Assembly (NCBI GenBank): GCA_030248195.1
Contig: JASAND010006629.1
Span: 30,832 to 94,831, forward strand
Direction of reading: 5' to 3'
DNA from: Trissonchulus latispiculum
Taxonomy: Eukaryota; Nematoda; Enoplea; Enoplida; Ironidae
DNA: 64,000 nucleotides
A model generated the notes under the pieces. It worked only from the letters and a program-made list of their open reading frames with translations, searched no databases and was not told where the DNA came from. Shown here one piece after another: positions 61,007 to 64,000 of this stretch. Both the position numbers and the translations under genes were made by a program. Numbering within the stretch: the first letter of the stretch is position 1; each line of letters begins with the position of its first letter.

Positions 61007-64000
61007 TTATCTCATGAATACCAATTTTATAGCGAAGATTTTTAAATTTCATTTTATGTAGTGGCTTCGTAAGTATATCTGCTTGCATTTCGGTTGTAGG
61101 GCAGTAGATCACGGACAATTCTTTGTTGTTGACCTTTTCACGGATGAAATGATGCTTGATTTCAATATGCTTGTTTCTGGCATGGCAAACAGGATTCTTG
61201 ACCATTGAAATACAGCTTTGGTTGTCTTCAAAGATTAGAGTTGACTCTTTTTGCTCGAATCCTAATTCTTTAAGAAGACTGCGAAGCCACAGAGCCTCTT
61301 TTGTGGCAAAGCTTAGGGCCACGTATTCTGCTTCAGCGGTTGAAAGGGCTACTGTGGGTTGTTTCTTGCTCATCCAACTAACTGGACCTTCAGCAAGTTT
61401 AAAAATGTAGCCCATTGTTGACTTCCTATCATTGACGTCACCAGCCCAGTCAGAATCGCAGTAGCCATGAAGGATAACCTCCGAACCCGAACCCGAACGT
61501 TTGTAAGTAATACCCATCGTCAAGGTTCCTTTTACATAGCGTAAAATTCGTTTCACTGCTTGCCAGTGAAGCAAACCTGGATTGTTGGTGAACTGGCAAA
61601 CAACTCCCACTGAAGCTGCTAAATCGGGTCTAGTTGCAACAGTTGCATAAAGCAAACTGCCAGTCATGGCCTGATAGCATCTTCGCTGAGTTTCGTCTAA
61701 TTCTTGATCCTTGGAGACTTCTTTGGACAGCTTCAAACCAGGATCCATGGGAACTGTAGCTGGCTTACAGTCCTTCATCCCAAACTTCTCTAATACCTTT
61801 TCCAAATAACGCTTTTGACTAAGACGCATTTCTTTTCTTTGCTGATCGTAGGCAATTTCCACCCCAAGGTAGTAGTGGACTCTTCCCATATCTTTCATTT
61901 TAAATCTTTGTTTCAGAGTATTCTTTGTTTCTTCCAGTAAGGTTGTACTTTTCGTCACTATTAACAAATCGTCCACGTAAAGTGCCAGGACAACTTTTTC
62001 ATCTTTCTCGGTTTTGTGGTAGAGGCAGGCATCTGACTCGACCTTGATGAAACCACTCCTCTGAAGATAGTCATCTAAGGTCTGGTTCCAGCATCTTGGA
62101 GCCTGTTTTAACCCATACAGACTTCGCTGCAACTTGCAAACATGATCCTTTTTATCCTCTTTTACAAAACCTTCTGGTTGCTCCATGAAGATTTCTTCTG
62201 ACAGTGAACCATAGAGAAACGCGGTCGTTACATCCATTTGATGGACATCCATTCCTTCTTCAACAGCCAACGCCAGCAGCGTGCGCACTGTTGTAAATTT
62301 TACAACTGGTGCGAACGTTTCTTCGTAGTCGACTCCATAATTTTGTGAATATCCTTTCGCTACAAGCCGTGCCTTGAATCTCTCTATGGAGCCGTCAGAC
62401 TTGTATTTCACCTTGAATATCCATCGGCACTTGATTGGTGTTCGGCCTTCTGGTAAAGGAACCAATTTCCATGTGTCATTTTCTTCCAAGGAGTCCATTT
62501 CGGATCTAGCTGCTGCCTTCCATTCTGCAGCATGATTACTGTTCATAGCTTCCGTCATGGTAGCTGGTTCATCTATCTGGGCTCCAACACATGCAAAATG
62601 CACATGTGGTCTGGTAGCATCTTTCAGGGTTTCTCCAATTTGATCGTATGGAACAGGTTGACGTCTGATTCTTTTAGAAAGTCTTTCAGGAACCGGTCTT
62701 TCAGGAACCACAACTGGATCAGCTTCTACATCGACTTCTGCATCAGCTTCTACATCCTTTTCTTCTTCTGAACTGTCTTCAGACTCAACAACCACAGTCT
62801 TCCTGTCGCCTGTGTGACAATCGGCAAAAGTTGATTCATCAAATATGACGTCTCTGGCAACAATCACCTTCTGCTTCTCTATGTCGTACAGTCTGTAGCC
62901 TTTGGCTTTAGTACTGTAGCCTACAAATCTGCACTTCCGGGACTTTGAATCAAACTTGCTTCTGTTTACTTTTGGAACATGTGCAAAAGCGAAACAGCCG
63001 AATACTCGTGCGTGAGCCACACTTGGCATTCGTCCGAAGAATGCCTCAAATGGAGTCATTCCTTCGACAGTTCTGGTCAAACATCTGTTTCGTAGATACG
63101 CAGCAGTCGAAGTTGCTTCTGCCCAAAACTTCTTGGACAGATTGGCCTGCTGGAGCATCGACCGGGCAGATTCAACCAAGGTTCTGTTTAACCTTTCAGC
63201 TGTTCCGTTTTGTTCTGGCGTACTTGGAACAGTGTACTGATGTATAATCCCTTTCATTTTACAGAAATCTTCAAACGGGGAATTTGTGTACTCTGTTCCA
63301 TTATCAGTACGCAAGACTTTTATCTTCTTTCCAGTGAAATTGGTAACTTCAGCTTCATATTCTTGAAACTTCCGCAAAACATCGCTTTTCTTTTTGAGAA
63401 AATAGACGTGGGTATAGTGCGACTTTTGATCGATAAAAGTTAGAAAGAATCGTGACCCACCAATCGAAACGTTTTTCATGGGTCCACAAACATCGGAATG
63501 TACAATTTCTAAAACTTCGGATGGTTTATAGGAACTTTCTTTAGGAAACACTTGTCTACATTGTTTTCCTTCGACGCATGCTTCACAAAACTTTAGATGA
63601 GTTTGTTGTATCTTTGGAATACCTTTTACCAACTGCTGATTTGACATCAGTTTGAGGGTTTCAGAATTCAATTGCCCTAAGCGTTGATGCCAAACATCGA
63701 ATTCTTCCGTAGCAGCAACGCTGGCAATATTACCTGAATTCCAACTACAGTTCAACTTATAAAGTTTACCAGTTAACCCAGCCAGTCCCAGAAGTCTTCC
63801 CCTGCAAGAAATAGAGCAGCCATCTTTAGTGAATTTCACAGTTTTGTGGTTTTTAGTTATGGCCCGCACGGACAGGAGGTTCAGGGTGAGCTTGGGTACA
63901 TAGAAGACATTCCTAAATGAAACAGTTTGGTTACCCTTGGGCAGGTGCATTATCATGGCTATATTGCCACACCCAACAGCTTGCACCACTCTTCCATCTC
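60999..64000 (-). CDS. pol: Ty1/copia polyprotein (pol), 5' part beyond window
   Basis: One uninterrupted frame of about 1,000 codons, open through the window edge; the gag and protease parts are missing from view. In order: GAG-pre-integrase with an HHCC zinc finger (WHQRLGQLNSETL, then CEACVEGKQC), an integrase core with D-D-E residues in HSDVCGP, RTDNGTE and NGTAERLNRTL, reverse transcriptase with RFKARLVAKGYSQ, MDVTTAFLYG, YGLKQAPRCW and the catalytic LYVDDLLI, then RNase H with CDSDWAGD, STAEAEYVA and EDNQSC. The integrase-before-RT order is diagnostic of copia. The lack of stops suggests recent activity. It is inserted next to the 149-bp satellite. Confidence 0.95.
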   Translation of the reverse strand, partial: DGRVVQAVGCGNIAMIMHLPKGNQTVSFRNVFYVPKLTLNLLSVRAITKNHKTVKFTKDGCSISCRGRLLGLAGLTGKLYKLNCSWNSGNIASVAATEEFDVWHQRLGQLNSETLKLMSNQQLVKGIPKIQQTHLKFCEACVEGKQCRQVFPKESSYKPSEVLEIVHSDVCGPMKNVSIGGSRFFLTFIDQKSHYTHVYFLKKKSDVLRKFQEYEAEVTNFTGKKIKVLRTDNGTEYTNSPFEDFCKMKGIIHQYTVPSTPEQNGTAERLNRTLVESARSMLQQANLSKKFWAEATSTAAYLRNRCLTRTVEGMTPFEAFFGRMPSVAHARVFGCFAFAHVPKVNRSKFDSKSRKCRFVGYSTKAKGYRLYDIEKQKVIVARDVIFDESTFADCHTGDRKTVVVESEDSSEEEKDVEADAEVDVEADPVVVPERPVPERLSKRIRRQPVPYDQIGETLKDATRPHVHFACVGAQIDEPATMTEAMNSNHAAEWKAAARSEMDSLEENDTWKLVPLPEGRTPIKCRWIFKVKYKSDGSIERFKARLVAKGYSQNYGVDYEETFAPVVKFTTVRTLLALAVEEGMDVHQMDVTTAFLYGSLSEEIFMEQPEGFVKEDKKDHVCKLQRSLYGLKQAPRCWNQTLDDYLQRSGFIKVESDACLYHKTEKDEKVVLALYVDDLLIVTKSTTLLEETKNTLKQRFKMKDMGRVHYYLGVEIAYDQQRKEMRLSQKRYLEKVLEKFGMKDCKPATVPMDPGLKLSKEVSKDQELDETQRRCYQAMTGSLLYATVATRPDLAASVGVVCQFTNNPGLLHWQAVKRILRYVKGTLTMGITYKRSGSGSEVILHGYCDSDWAGDVNDRKSTMGYIFKLAEGPVSWMSKKQPTVALSTAEAEYVALSFATKEALWLRSLLKELGFEQKESTLIFEDNQSCISMVKNPVCHARNKHIEIKHHFIREKVNNKELSVIYCPTTEMQADILTKPLHKMKFKNLRYKIGIHEISG

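Overview
The window looks like nuclear DNA from an AT-rich invertebrate genome, most likely an arthropod or close relative. The reasons are long GT-AG introns, several tRNA-derived SINEs, many small foldback DNA transposons with visible target-site duplications (TSDs), a Ty1/copia element and a host collagen gene. The species cannot be named from the sequence. There are no bacterial operons, rRNAs or CRISPR arrays.

Layout. From 3.2 to 43.65 kb a single plus-strand gene encodes a transmembrane collagen of the MACIT type (XIII/XXIII/XXV-like). I assembled 34 in-frame exons encoding about 991 residues: a cytoplasmic N-terminus, one membrane segment, a furin-like basic site, interrupted Gly-X-Y blocks, a C-terminal Cys-containing signature and a hydrophilic tail. 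Its introns hold most of the mobile elements. These include a 4.16-kb foldback element with a 9-bp TSD that carries a CG-1-like/protease-like cargo gene and a nested hAT-like element (4.2-8.3 kb), two related hAT-like MITEs, two GGGTCTT-type foldbacks (one with a nested TTAA element), a Penelope-like palindrome with a 15-bp TSD, and SINEs. A doubtful minus-strand, GC-rich locus with one membrane segment lies at 46.4-48 kb.

The most striking region is 49,213-58,153. It is an 8.9-kb near-palindrome whose two 4.1-4.4 kb arms each encode the same compact gene set: a CARD-domain protein with a spliced 5' exon, a 128-residue protein with a dsRBD-like fold pattern, a two-repeat TATA-binding-protein (TBP) homologue, a 98-residue ORF and an overlapping single-pass membrane protein with a Cys-rich ectodomain (full length only in the right arm). 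Outside the genes lie iteron-like direct repeats and hr-like repeats. Differences between the two arms are mostly synonymous within genes, while non-coding parts differ by many indels, so the proteins have been under selection. No transposase, integrase, polymerase or TSD is visible. The gene density (6-nt and 49-nt gaps, overlapping frames) resembles a large nuclear dsDNA virus. I read it as an endogenous viral segment or a virus-derived mobile palindrome combining a transcription-factor homologue with a possible innate-immunity module (CARD plus dsRBD-like).

The last 5 kb holds GC-rich minisatellites, a 149-bp tandem satellite and the 3' part of an uninterrupted copia pol gene that runs off the window end on the minus strand.
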